Assembly: GCF_900116435.1 (NCBI RefSeq)
Contig: NZ_FPAZ01000011.1
Span: 62,001-126,000, forward strand
Origin: Pseudoalteromonas lipolytica
Lineage (GTDB): Bacteria > Pseudomonadota > Gammaproteobacteria > Enterobacterales > Alteromonadaceae
Direction of reading: 5' to 3'
DNA: 64,000 bases
The translations under genes were made by a program, and so were the position numbers. This document shows, one piece after another, positions 47,873-56,047 of this stretch. How positions within the stretch are numbered: position 1 is the stretch's first letter; each line of letters begins with the position of its first letter. The notes beneath the pieces are model-generated. The model was not told where the DNA came from, did not search any database, and saw only the letters and a program-made list of their open reading frames with translations.

Positions 47873-48951
47873 TGCGCTTAGCCATCGCCGAAATTAATCT
47901 AAAAGCACTGGCTAATAACTTAGCGCAAGTGAAGCACTTTGCGCCCAATTGCAAGGTGATGGCGGTGTTAAAGGCCAATGCATATGGCCACGGTTTGGTT
48001 AAAATTGCCCAGCACCTAAGTGCCGCTGATGCATTTGCAGTGGCACGTATTGATGAAGCATTAGCGCTGCGGGCGGGAGGTTTAACAAAACCAATCGTTT
48101 TACTTGAAGGCTTTTTTCATCAAGACGATTTACCTATTTTGCTCGCGAATAACTTTCAGACCATTATTCATGATGAAAATCAGTTGGCTGCACTTGAAAG
48201 TGCCACGTTGGATGCACCGATAGCATGTTGGTTAAAAATTAATACAGGGATGCACCGTTTAGGGATTGCACCATCACAATTTGAATCGTTTTATCATCGT
48301 TTAAAAGCAAGTGACAATGCACGTGATGATATTAAATTAATGACGCATTTTTCGTGTGCTGATGATGTAAACGATGAGAAAACCACCCAGCAAATAGCGT
48401 TATTTGATTCATTAACGGATGGCAAAGCTCAGCAGCACTGTTTAGCAAACTCAGCGGGTATTTTAGCATGGCCGCATGGGCATGGTGATTGGGTTCGCCC
48501 AGGGTTAATGCTTTATGGTGTCTCGCCGATGCTAAATGGCGTGGGTAAAGAACACGGTTTAGCGCCAGTGATGCGTTTAACAACACGCGTCATTGCGATT
48601 CGCGATGTTGATGCGCATCAGTGTGTTGGTTACGGAGGCCGTTGGTGCAGTGATAAGCCAACCAAGCTTGCGGTTGTCGCGATGGGATATGGTGATGGCT
48701 ATCCTCGCCATGCACGACAAGGCACACCGGTGATCATTAAATCACAACGCTATGGTATTGTCGGCACCGTCGCGATGGATATGATAACAGTTGATATTGG
48801 CGATAATGGCGACAATATTCAAGTGGGTGACGAAGTAATCATGTGGGGCCCAGAGCTGCCTGTCGAAGAAATAGCGCAGTGTGCTAGTACCATACCTTAC
48901 GAGCTACTGTGTAATATTACTCCGCGAGTCAGCTATGAGTATCAAGAGTAA
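47872..48951 (+). CDS. alr: Alanine racemase
   Basis: The 359-residue PLP enzyme has the Schiff-base Lys34 in AVLKANAYGHG and the catalytic Tyr region at GYGGRWCSDKP (about 255). It supplies D-alanine for peptidoglycan. The order dnaB-alr is common in gammaproteobacteria. A 10-bp hairpin overlaps the stop codons of alr and the convergent small gene. Confidence 0.97.
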   Translation: MRLAIAEINLKALANNLAQVKHFAPNCKVMAVLKANAYGHGLVKIAQHLSAADAFAVARIDEALALRAGGLTKPIVLLEGFFHQDDLPILLANNFQTIIHDENQLAALESATLDAPIACWLKINTGMHRLGIAPSQFESFYHRLKASDNARDDIKLMTHFSCADDVNDEKTTQQIALFDSLTDGKAQQHCLANSAGILAWPHGHGDWVRPGLMLYGVSPMLNGVGKEHGLAPVMRLTTRVIAIRDVDAHQCVGYGGRWCSDKPTKLAVVAMGYGDGYPRHARQGTPVIIKSQRYGIVGTVAMDMITVDIGDNGDNIQVGDEVIMWGPELPVEEIAQCASTIPYELLCNITPRVSYEYQE

Positions 48952-48968
48952 CGAAGCACGTTACTCTT
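48944..48968. terminator. Hairpin covering the stop codons of alr and the convergent DUF2960 gene
   Basis: AAGAGTAACG and CGTTACTCTT form a perfect 10-bp stem with an AAGCA loop. It contains the alr stop at 48949-48951 and the convergent gene's stop at 48961-48963. On the plus strand TTTAATAAAA follows, so it may terminate alr. The T tract is weak on the other side. Confidence 0.6.
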
Positions 48969-49200
48969 TAATAAAATAGATGTCGCTAAAGCCCATTTTT
49001 GCAAACTCTTGATCACGAAAATTACGCACTGCCGCAGAGCCTTTTGAGGTCATTTCTATTTGTTGTTCCATCTTTAAATAATTGCTTAAGTCAATTCCCT
49101 CAGCTGCCGCAATGGCGTGGTACATGTCGCGGTACTTGTCTTTAGAAAAGTTGATTTCGCGAGGTTGGTTTTTAAATGTGTATGTAATGCGGCGTGCCAT
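48961..49200 (-). CDS. DUF2960 family small protein
   Basis: This 79-residue basic protein (RRITYTFKNQPREINFSKDKYRDMYH...) matches what I remember of the DUF2960 family from marine gammaproteobacteria. No enzymatic motif or membrane segment is visible. It is convergent with alr, separated by 9 bases. AGGAG precedes the start codon well. Function unknown. Confidence 0.7.
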   Translation of the reverse strand: MARRITYTFKNQPREINFSKDKYRDMYHAIAAAEGIDLSNYLKMEQQIEMTSKGSAAVRNFRDQEFAKMGFSDIYFIKE

Positions 49201-49314
49201 AATGACTCCTCTTAATTTATAGGGCTGATTTTACACTAAATACGAGCCTTAGCCATGACTTGTCGCTATAAGCGGGTTACAATGCGACACTGTTAAAAAA
49301 CTCGGTAGCTTAAA

Positions 49315-49572
49315 ATGAAACTTTCTGTAGAGATTAGTAAATACCCACTTCATCAAGATTACATTCCATTTATTAAAGGCTTTATTGACCGCGTAAACAG
49401 CTATGATGGCCTTAAAGTGATTACTAATACGCTATCTACACAGATTTTTGGTGATTACGACTTAGTCATGTCTGTACTTAACACTGAAATTAAGCGCTCT
49501 TATGAAGAGTTTGGTAAAGCAATTTTTGTTTGTAAATTTTTACACGGTGATTTGTCGCCAAGCGATGATTAA
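49315..49572 (+). CDS. YkoF-like thiamine/hydroxymethylpyrimidine-binding protein (probable)
   Basis: The 85-residue protein (LSVEISKYPLHQDYIPFIKGFIDRVNSYDGLKV...) resembles the short single-domain YkoF family, which binds thiamine and its pyrimidine precursor. The two genes that follow encode a PnuC-type transporter and a thiamine-kinase-like phosphotransferase, which supports the call. The gene is 23 bases ahead of the transporter. I found no TPP riboswitch upstream. Confidence 0.68.
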   Translation: MKLSVEISKYPLHQDYIPFIKGFIDRVNSYDGLKVITNTLSTQIFGDYDLVMSVLNTEIKRSYEEFGKAIFVCKFLHGDLSPSDD

Positions 49573-49595
49573 GTAATCGATAACGACGGCGTGAT

Positions 49596-50219
49596 ATGGA
49601 ATTTTTAACCGAAACTTTCTCTGGCTTTACGGCAATGTCGCACTGGGAATATATTGCAGTGGCGTTGTCGATGGCGTACTTGTTGCTCGCGATTAAAGAG
49701 AGCTTATGGTGTTGGCCTGCCGCGTTTGCAAGCACCTTTATTTACACCGTAATGTACTGGAATGGCGCACTATTGATGGAGTCGCTGCTTAACTTATACT
49801 ACATGTACATGGCTGTGTATGGGTGGGTAATTTGGCGACGAGGTTTAAACCATAAAGACCGGTTGCCGATTGTTTCGTGGTCATTAAAAAAGCATGTCGT
49901 GATCTTATTTACTACCTCATTAGCCTCGGTGGTGATTGGTTTCATCATGACCAATTACACGCATGCAGATTTTGCATATTTAGACAGCTTTACCACCTGT
50001 TTTGCTGTGGTTACAACCTACCTTGTCGCCAAAAAAGTTCTTGAAAATTGGCTATACTGGATTGTTATAGATGCGGCTTCCATGTATTTGTACTTTGAAA
50101 AAGGGTATTACCCGACCTTGGTGCTGTTTGTGTTTTATACCATTATGGCAGCGTGGGGGTTTAAAACCTGGTATGAAGAGTATGAGCAACATCAAGCTAA
50201 GCCATTAGCTCAACTTTAA
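49596..50219 (+). CDS. PnuC family transporter, probably for thiamine (PnuT-like)
   Basis: The 207-residue membrane protein has about seven membrane segments and PnuC hallmarks: IKESLWCWPAAFASTFIYTVMYWNG and YYMYMAVYGWVIWRRG. PnuC proteins move nicotinamide riboside or, in the PnuT branch, thiamine, by facilitated diffusion, with trapping by phosphorylation. A kinase gene follows with no gap (the stop at 50219 abuts the next ATG) and a YkoF-like gene precedes, which favours thiamine. Substrate is inferred from context. Confidence 0.85.
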   Translation: MEFLTETFSGFTAMSHWEYIAVALSMAYLLLAIKESLWCWPAAFASTFIYTVMYWNGALLMESLLNLYYMYMAVYGWVIWRRGLNHKDRLPIVSWSLKKHVVILFTTSLASVVIGFIMTNYTHADFAYLDSFTTCFAVVTTYLVAKKVLENWLYWIVIDAASMYLYFEKGYYPTLVLFVFYTIMAAWGFKTWYEEYEQHQAKPLAQL

Positions 50220-51026
50220 ATGAAAACAGAACAACAAATAAACGCGCTATTTTCGCGTTTTGATCCCGCGTTAACGATTACGTCAATCAGTCCATTGGTT
50301 GAAGGGTTAAGTAACGATAATTACTTAGTAAAAACAGCGACCAATAGCTATTTGGTAAAACATTATCGCGACCATTGGCCTGCACTAGGCTTGGCTGCTC
50401 AAACACATTTTGCTAAACAAAGTTGCTGCCCAGCGCCTCTTTGGCTAGAACAAGCCACAGACACGGCTATTTTCGATTATGTTGAAGGTCGTATTGCCAG
50501 CGGCGACTTTTGTGACAGTTTACTGCCAGATTTAGTCAATCTGCACCTGTATCCCTTGCTCACAGAGCCAATGGACATCGCTTATGAAATTAATTGTTAT
50601 CAACACACCACTCGCTACCAACAGCATCTTACATTAATAGAAGAGTCACTCGCTTATATTGCTAATGCACCAAAAGATATGGGCTTTTGCCATAATGATT
50701 TGGTTAAAGAAAATATCATTGTGAATAATAGCGGTATGTTTTTAATCGACTTCGAATATGCCAAAAGTAATGATGTTTATTTTGACTTGGCAGCCTTAGT
50801 GGTCAGTTTTCAGCTGAATACTGAACAACAGCAAGCTTTGCTTGAACAATACCGAACACTTATATCAGCCCACCACGAATTTACCCTTTCGCTCAACAAG
50901 CTGGCGGCATTTCAGGGGCTATTTTTATTATTGTGTATTTGTTGGTACGAGCAACGAGGGGCAATGGATAAAGTGGCGCCACTGCTTGTGCAGCTTCACC
51001 ACTTCATTAAACAGCAAAAACGCTAA
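50220..51026 (+). CDS. Phosphotransferase, thiamine kinase-like (choline/aminoglycoside kinase fold)
   Basis: The 268-residue protein has the kinase-fold motifs GLSNDNYLVKT near the N-terminus, the catalytic FCHNDLVKENIIVN (about 158-171) and the metal site FLIDFEYAKSNDVYFDLA. It belongs to the family that contains E. coli ThiK. It starts directly after the PnuC-like gene, as expected for an import-and-trap pair that would make thiamine phosphate. The alternative is another small alcohol substrate. Confidence 0.83.
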   Translation: MKTEQQINALFSRFDPALTITSISPLVEGLSNDNYLVKTATNSYLVKHYRDHWPALGLAAQTHFAKQSCCPAPLWLEQATDTAIFDYVEGRIASGDFCDSLLPDLVNLHLYPLLTEPMDIAYEINCYQHTTRYQQHLTLIEESLAYIANAPKDMGFCHNDLVKENIIVNNSGMFLIDFEYAKSNDVYFDLAALVVSFQLNTEQQQALLEQYRTLISAHHEFTLSLNKLAAFQGLFLLLCICWYEQRGAMDKVAPLLVQLHHFIKQQKR

Positions 51027-51205
51027 AGGCCACCAATTCGCTCGGCAAGCTCTTTGTATTTTTTTACATCATCGTGTTCGAACAAAGGCTCACCTTTGTC
51101 ATCTTGTGATTTCGAGATCAGTAAATGTTCGCGAGCAAGTCGTTTCACGCGTTCTACTTTTACACCTAAAAATTCTGCAACTTGCTCTGTTGACATTAAA
51201 CTCAT
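51023..51205 (-). CDS. Small helix-turn-helix (MerR/excisionase-like) protein
   Basis: This is a 60-residue protein with a winged HTH of the MerR/excisionase type (MSTEQVAEFLGVKVERVKRLAREHLLISK) followed by a short helix (FEHDDVKKYKELAERIG). It overlaps the tail of the convergent kinase gene by 4 bases. ATG 51205 is the likely start. A second ATG (three codons on) is possible. No integrase is nearby, so it is more likely a small regulator than an Xis. Function unknown. Confidence 0.68.
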   Translation of the reverse strand: MSLMSTEQVAEFLGVKVERVKRLAREHLLISKSQDDKGEPLFEHDDVKKYKELAERIGGL

Positions 51206-51404
51206 GATCAAATTCCCACCTTGTTATTAATTTTATAAGTATACGTTAATACCGTGGTTCTGCCTTAATGTGAAGTGTTTTAATGAAAATTGCTGAATTT
51301 ATAAGCATGTAAAGTGTTCAATGCTAGCATTTATAGCAAGATGCCATTATCATTGCCGGGTTGTCATGCTGATATCGCGAGTTGGTACTGACAACGACAA
51401 ATGT

Positions 51405-51479
51405 GCTCTCGTGGTGAAATGGATATCACGTGGCCCTCCGGAGGCTGAGTTGCAGGTTCGATCCCTGCCGAGAGCGCCA
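51405..51479 (+). tRNA. tRNA-Arg (anticodon CCG)
   Basis: The acceptor arms GCTCTCG and CGAGAGC pair over 7 bp, with discriminator G and encoded CCA. The D stem is GTGA/TCAC, the T arm is GCAGG-TTCGATC-CCTGC, and the anticodon loop is CTCCGGA, giving anticodon CCG, which reads CGG as arginine. It is a single tRNA gene. I see no duplicated 3' end that would mark an integrated element. Confidence 0.97.
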
Positions 51480-51543
51480 TTTGCTCCTTCTTTTGTTATT
51501 TTCTACACTGTTTATATCCTTTTTATTTTCATGATTTTAAAAC

Positions 51544-51765
51544 ATGACTTATCAACCCATTGCATGTGGTGATTACGACCAATTCGAATTGTGGTGTATG
51601 CACTCAACAGAATTACAGATTACATTGCACTCAGGCGAGCAAGTAAATGGCAAAGCGATTAACTTACAGATTATAAGTCCTGAAGGTGAACACTTAATTT
51701 TGAGCACAAAAAAAGGCGAACACGCCGTTCGCCTTGATTTAATCAAATCTGTTGAGCCACGCTAA
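51544..51765 (+). CDS. rof: Rho-binding antiterminator Rof
   Basis: The 73-residue protein begins MTYQPIACGDYDQFELWCMH and aligns with E. coli Rof (YaeO, TYQPINCDDYDNLELACQH), which binds Rho and reduces termination. Rof length is about 80, so it is complete. The coding sequence carries a perfect 9-bp hairpin (51713-51735) that forms a terminator for the opposite zntB transcript. It follows tRNA-Arg by 64 bases. Confidence 0.9.
   Translation: MTYQPIACGDYDQFELWCMHSTELQITLHSGEQVNGKAINLQIISPEGEHLILSTKKGEHAVRLDLIKSVEPR
51708..51735 (-). terminator. Intrinsic terminator for zntB inside the rof coding region
   Basis: AAGGCGAAC (51713-51721) pairs with GTTCGCCTT (51727-51735) around a 5-base loop. 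On the minus strand the stem is followed by a run of about seven T (51708-51714 complement), giving a strong rho-independent terminator 38 bases beyond the zntB stop. It lies wholly within rof codons. Confidence 0.82.
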
Positions 51766-51772
51766 GGTAGGC

Positions 51773-52744
51773 TTATAACCACTTTTTATTCTTAAAGTAG
51801 ATACCAATACCAACGGTAAGGACCACTAAGAAGATTAAAAATAGGCTAAATGCATACGGACTTTCCGTGCCCGGAATGCCGCCCACATTGACACCAAGTA
51901 AGCCCGTTAAGAAGCCCAATGGTAAAAACAATGCTGCAACGACCGACATCACATACATACGCTGATTAAGTTGTTCAGACACTTGGTTAGCAATAGTCTG
52001 TTGAATAATTTGTGCACGTTCAATTGAGCTGTCTAGCTCTTCTAAAAAGCGAATCAACATATTGGTTGTTTCGTTTAAACGGGCTTTGTCGTCTTCATCT
52101 AACCACTTGTATTTGTTGTTTAACAACGTAATAAGGGCCTCTTTTTGTGGCCTTAAATAGCGTTTTAGGGCGATGGTCTGACGGCGCATTTGTGCTAAAG
52201 CTTGGTTATCAAAACCTTTGCTTGGCTCATCAATTTCGTCTTCAAATATATCCAACGTGTCATCAAGGCTATCAATGACCCCTTGCATACGCGATGTAAG
52301 ATTTTGTGCTAATTGACACACGAGCTCTGAAATTGAACATGGACCGTTACTGTCATCAAATGTTGCAACAACATCTTGCACTGAGAGTAAACGGCGTTTG
52401 CGGGTTGTGATAATAACGTTTTCGTTTATAAATAAGCGCAAAGACACCATGTCTTCAGGGCTTTGTGCGGGATTTAAATTAACGCCACGTAAAAAGAGCA
52501 TCGAACCGTTGGTTACTTTTGTTAGGCGTGGACGCGTCTCATCCGCAATCAGGGATGCTAATTCATAGTCAGTCAGTAAATTACTGTCAGCAAGCCACTT
52601 TACAGCGTCAGCTTGGCTGTAATCCATATGAACCCAAAGTTTTCCATGTTCGGGTTGCCAATTCTCCAGCTCGGTACTATTGTCAATAGCACGTGCACCG
52701 CCTTGCTCGTCTAAAATTAAGACATGAAGTAACCCATTGATCAT
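51773..52744 (-). CDS. zntB: Zinc transporter ZntB (CorA family)
   Basis: The 323-residue protein has a large cytosolic N-terminus (about 1-260) and two C-terminal membrane segments (VMSVVAALFLPLGFLTGLLGVNVGG and PYAFSLFLIFLVVLTVGIGIYF). The CorA-type loop reads GVNVGGIPG, as in ZntB, instead of GMN of magnesium CorA. ZntB moves zinc across the inner membrane. It is convergent with rof, 7 bases apart, and its terminator lies within rof. Confidence 0.93.
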   Translation of the reverse strand: MINGLLHVLILDEQGGARAIDNSTELENWQPEHGKLWVHMDYSQADAVKWLADSNLLTDYELASLIADETRPRLTKVTNGSMLFLRGVNLNPAQSPEDMVSLRLFINENVIITTRKRRLLSVQDVVATFDDSNGPCSISELVCQLAQNLTSRMQGVIDSLDDTLDIFEDEIDEPSKGFDNQALAQMRRQTIALKRYLRPQKEALITLLNNKYKWLDEDDKARLNETTNMLIRFLEELDSSIERAQIIQQTIANQVSEQLNQRMYVMSVVAALFLPLGFLTGLLGVNVGGIPGTESPYAFSLFLIFLVVLTVGIGIYFKNKKWL

Positions 52745-52904
52745 ATTGAACTCTCATTTTACAAATAGTGCGATATAGTTGAGTATATACATTATTATAG
52801 TCAAGACTATATTAATGAAATCGATTTATCGATGAGATGAATATATTTTGTTGGTGTTTCTAGCTCTGTAGCGTATAAGACACTTTTTTATAGAGGGCAC
52901 ATTA

Positions 52905-53327
52905 ATGAGTGCAAAAATTATCGTTGGCTGGCGCGAATGGCTAAGCCTTCCTGATTTAGGAATTGATAAAATCAAAGCAAAAGTGGACACGGGGGCGCGT
53001 ACATCGTGTATTCATGCTTTTGATATTGAAGAGTTTTCAGAAAATGGCGAAAACTGGGTGAAATTCACAACCCAGCCTCTGCAGGATGATGTGGATACTG
53101 TGGTCCACTGTCGTGCAAAAGTGATGGAGCGTAAGTATGTGACCAGTTCAAGTGGTCAAAGAGAGCTTCGTTACTTTATAGAAACAACGTTAGTCGCAGG
53201 AAGCCAAAGCTGGCCCGTTAGAGTGACTTTAAGTAACCGTTCAACAATGAAGTTTAGAATGTTGTTAGGGCGTACAGCAATGGAAAATCGCATAGTCGTC
53301 GATCCGGCTTTATCTCATTTATTATAA
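52905..53327 (+). CDS. Retropepsin-like ATP-dependent zinc protease family protein
   Basis: The 140-residue protein has an aspartic-protease-like core, IKAKVDTGARTSCIHAFDI, where DTGA is the catalytic-type motif, plus the late RMLLGRTAME element. It belongs to the PF05618-like group, whose genes often accompany rimK. It starts ahead of rimK by 52 bases and is co-directional. The enzymatic activity is not established and is inferred from the motif. GAGGG lies upstream of the start. Confidence 0.85.
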   Translation: MSAKIIVGWREWLSLPDLGIDKIKAKVDTGARTSCIHAFDIEEFSENGENWVKFTTQPLQDDVDTVVHCRAKVMERKYVTSSSGQRELRYFIETTLVAGSQSWPVRVTLSNRSTMKFRMLLGRTAMENRIVVDPALSHLL

Positions 53328-53379
53328 AAGGCGCTCATAGCACGCTCAGTGTGTGAGTTTGTCAGTAAAGGTTTTAACT

Positions 53380-54285
53380 ATGAAACTTGGTATTTTATCT
53401 CGCAACCAAAACTTATATTCAACACGTCGCTTAATTGAAGCAGCTGAGCAACGTGGTCATGAAGTAAAAGTGATTGATGCATTGCGTTGTTATATGAACA
53501 TTAATTCTGATCAACCAGAAATTCATTACCGCGGCGAAAATTTAAAAGATTTTGATGCTATTGTTCCGCGTATTGGCTCGTCAGTGACCTTCTATGGGTG
53601 TGCAGTATTACGTCAATTTGAAATGATGGGCGTGTTCCCTGTAAATGAATCAGTGGCTATTTCACGCTCTCGCGATAAATTACGTTCATTACAGCTATTA
53701 TCGCGTAAAGGTGTAGGTATGCCTGTCACAGGGTTTGCAAGCAAGCCTGATGATGTTAAAGACTTACTAAGCATGGTTGGTGGTACACCGGTGGTTATTA
53801 AGTTACTAGAGGGTACACAAGGCATTGGTGTTGTGTTAGCCGAAACGCGCAAAGCGGCAGAAAGTGTAATCGAAGCTTTCATGGGCTTAAAAGCGAACAT
53901 CATGGTGCAAGAGTACATCAAGGAAGCGGGCGGTGCAGATATTCGCTGTTTCGTTTTGGGCGATAAAGTAATCGCAGCGATGAAGCGCCAAGCACAAGAA
54001 GGTGAGTTCCGCTCTAACTTACACCGTGGCGGCAGTGCGACATTGGTTCGCATTACCCCTGAAGAAAGAAAAACAGCCGTTGCTGCAGCAAAAGCAATGG
54101 GCTTAAACGTAGCGGGCGTTGATTTACTTCGCTCAGCACGAGGACCATTAGTGATGGAAGTTAACTCATCGCCGGGTCTTGAAGGTATCGAAGTCGCTAC
54201 GGGTAAAGATATTGCAGGCATGATTGTTGATTTTATTGAAAAAAATGCAGCAACGAAAAGAACTGCAACACGTGGTAAAGGCTAA
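53380..54285 (+). CDS. rimK: ATP-grasp ligase RimK
   Basis: This 301-residue ATP-grasp ligase has [16 protein letters not shown] (nucleotide loop, about 140-157), [30 protein letters not shown] and the metal site [14 protein letters not shown]. RimK adds glutamate residues to ribosomal protein S6. I chose ATG 53380, with AAAGG upstream, rather than an upstream in-frame start. The flanking retropepsin-like and aspartoacylase-like genes form a known RimK-associated set. Confidence 0.93.
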   Translation: MKLGILSRNQNLYSTRRLIEAAEQRGHEVKVIDALRCYMNINSDQPEIHYRGENLKDFDAIVPRIGSSVTFYGCAVLRQFEMMGVFPVNESVAISRSRDKLRSLQLLSRKGVGMPVTGFASKPDDVKDLLSMVGGTPVVIKLLEGTQGIGVVLAETRKAAESVIEAFMGLKANIMVQEYIKEAGGADIRCFVLGDKVIAAMKRQAQEGEFRSNLHRGGSATLVRITPEERKTAVAAAKAMGLNVAGVDLLRSARGPLVMEVNSSPGLEGIEVATGKDIAGMIVDFIEKNAATKRTATRGKG

Positions 54286-54318
54286 GATTTACAAGCGCTC
54301 TAGTAAAAGGAAAAGTGC

Positions 54319-55377
54319 GTGGCAAAGGTTAAGAAAAATACTCCGTTTTCAATTTTAGGTGATACGGTTGGTGTGGGTGAACGTAAAACGTTTTCTATTG
54401 AAGCAGCAAAGCTTTATACCCACTCACCGCTTAATATTCCAATTGAAGTCGTTAATGGGGTCCAGCAAGGGCCTGTGTTAATGGTATGCGCGGCAATTCA
54501 TGGTGATGAGCTCAATGGTGTTGAGGTTGTAAGGCAATTGCTCGCAAAAATTGAGCCTGAACAATTACGCGGCACAATTATAGCGGTGCCAATAGTGAAT
54601 GTATTTGGCTTTATCCATAAGTCGCGTTATTTACCTGACCGTCGTGATATGAATCGCAGTTTTCCGGGTTCAACACGGGGGTCATTAGCTGGGCGAATGG
54701 CGAATGCCTTTTTCTCGCAGGTGGCAATGCATTGTACGCACATTATTGATTTGCATACTGGTGCGATTCATCGTACTAACTTACCGCAAATTAGGGCTAA
54801 CTTAAGTGATCCTGATACCGCGGCTATGGCAAAAGCATTTGGTACACCAGCGGTGATAGACGCCTCATTACGCAATGGCTCTTTACGCAGTGAAGCGGCT
54901 AATTTAGGTATCCCAGTGATAACCTACGAAGCGGGTGAAGCGCTGCGATTCGACCCCATTGCGATTGCAGCCGGTGTGCAAGGCGTTGATTATGTTATGC
55001 GTCATTTAAAAATGGTGCGCGGTAAGCGGGCGAAAAAACTCCCAGAGCCGGTGATTGCAAGTTCAACAAGTTGGGTGCGTGCAGAGGTTGATGGTATTGT
55101 CCGTGCGCAAGTATCCCTTGGTGAGCGCGTCATGAAAGGGCAAGTGCTCGCTTATATCAGCAGTCCACTTGGTGATGCTGAGCTTGAGCTATTAGCGCCA
55201 CGAAGTGGCATTGTAATTGGCCAGCAAACCATGCCGCTTGTAAATGAGGGCGATGCGGTATTCCATCTTGCTTACTTTGCGCATGCAAATAGCCTGGTAG
55301 AGCAACAGCTAGAAACCTTTATTGACGAAATAAGCGATATTGAAGACGAGCTTAAAACGGCTGAACTCAATAATTAG
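54319..55377 (+). CDS. Succinylglutamate desuccinylase/aspartoacylase family zinc hydrolase
   Basis: The 352-residue protein has the zinc motif AAIHGDELNGVEVVRQLL (His and Glu) with a second His in IIDLHTGAIH, and catalytic Glu in ITYEAGEAL. This is the aspartoacylase/AstE fold. A C-terminal lipoyl-like part (about 240-330) is typical of the rimK-associated branch. Start GTG at 54319, with AAGGAAAA upstream. A peptide-trimming or deacylating role opposite to RimK is plausible (inference). Confidence 0.88.
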   Translation: MAKVKKNTPFSILGDTVGVGERKTFSIEAAKLYTHSPLNIPIEVVNGVQQGPVLMVCAAIHGDELNGVEVVRQLLAKIEPEQLRGTIIAVPIVNVFGFIHKSRYLPDRRDMNRSFPGSTRGSLAGRMANAFFSQVAMHCTHIIDLHTGAIHRTNLPQIRANLSDPDTAAMAKAFGTPAVIDASLRNGSLRSEAANLGIPVITYEAGEALRFDPIAIAAGVQGVDYVMRHLKMVRGKRAKKLPEPVIASSTSWVRAEVDGIVRAQVSLGERVMKGQVLAYISSPLGDAELELLAPRSGIVIGQQTMPLVNEGDAVFHLAYFAHANSLVEQQLETFIDEISDIEDELKTAELNN

Positions 55378-55400
55378 TTGCTGACATCGTCAATACATAA

Positions 55401-55430
55401 AATAAAAGCCGCATTTGCGGCTTTATTTTT
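55401..55430. terminator. Bidirectional terminator after the RimK cluster and mscS
   Basis: AAAGCCGC (55405-55412) and GCGGCTTT (55417-55424) form an 8-bp stem within A/T tracts that give T runs on both strands. The mscS stop codon lies within its right arm. Confidence 0.88.
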
Positions 55431-55983
55431 TGGGTCCCAGAATACGCTTTGTTGATTGCGTTTTACTCGGAGTAGGGGCTTTATTTAGCACCATTACTGG
55501 GCGAGTAACAAAAATATTATTGGGATAAATAACCTTGTGGCCATCGACATGCTCAAGCACCACGTTCATCAAACCCATTTCAATGATACGTCCCTCTAAA
55601 AAGTTTGCGCCATCGATGACACGTATCCAATAGCCCACACGACAGTCGTTTTGAATGAACATTAATAAAAAGGCGGTTAAATTACTCAATAACGACCATG
55701 CTGCGAATAGGGCGACACCTAACATAGCAAATAGTGATGAACCTAAAACTAATAAACCGCGCAGCTCAATGCCCCAAAATACTAACACTAGGCACAGCAT
55801 TACAATGGCGAGAATAATGTTTAGTAGCAGTTCTGCACGATAAACACGATGAGGATCTGCTTTACCTTTGATGGCTTTTAACAGCAGTTTCTTTGTGGTT
55901 TTTCTTAGTAATGGGTAAAGTAAAATCGCGATAATCGTCACGATTAAATGGTATTGCTCGTTAAAGAGTGTTTCGAAGTCCAA
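55423..55983 (-). CDS. Small mechanosensitive channel, MscS family
   Basis: The 186-residue protein has three membrane segments (about 12-28, 50-72 and 76-105), with the pore-like glycine/alanine segment LAMLGVALFAAWSLLSNLTAFLLM, and a short MscS beta-domain (DGANFLEGRIIEMGLMNVVLEHVDGHKVIYPNN). It is a short MscS-type channel that would open under osmotic downshock. It lacks the long C-terminal domain of E. coli MscS (286). The gene is transcribed away from the outer-membrane protein gene by 64 bases. Confidence 0.85.
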   Translation of the reverse strand: MDFETLFNEQYHLIVTIIAILLYPLLRKTTKKLLLKAIKGKADPHRVYRAELLLNIILAIVMLCLVLVFWGIELRGLLVLGSSLFAMLGVALFAAWSLLSNLTAFLLMFIQNDCRVGYWIRVIDGANFLEGRIIEMGLMNVVLEHVDGHKVIYPNNIFVTRPVMVLNKAPTPSKTQSTKRILGPKK

Positions 55984-56047
55984 GGGGGATCCTACATTAA
56001 TGTTAAGCGTCGAGATTTTAGCTCTTTACTAACCGAATAACACTATC

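Noticed and set aside
49201..49314. TPP riboswitch before the YkoF-like gene
   Set aside because: The conserved CTGAGA core and the other fixed elements are not present in this 114-base region.
51405..51479. tRNA-Arg as the attachment site of an integrated element
   Set aside because: No integrase is nearby and no second copy of the 3' end of the tRNA was noticed in the flanking sequence.
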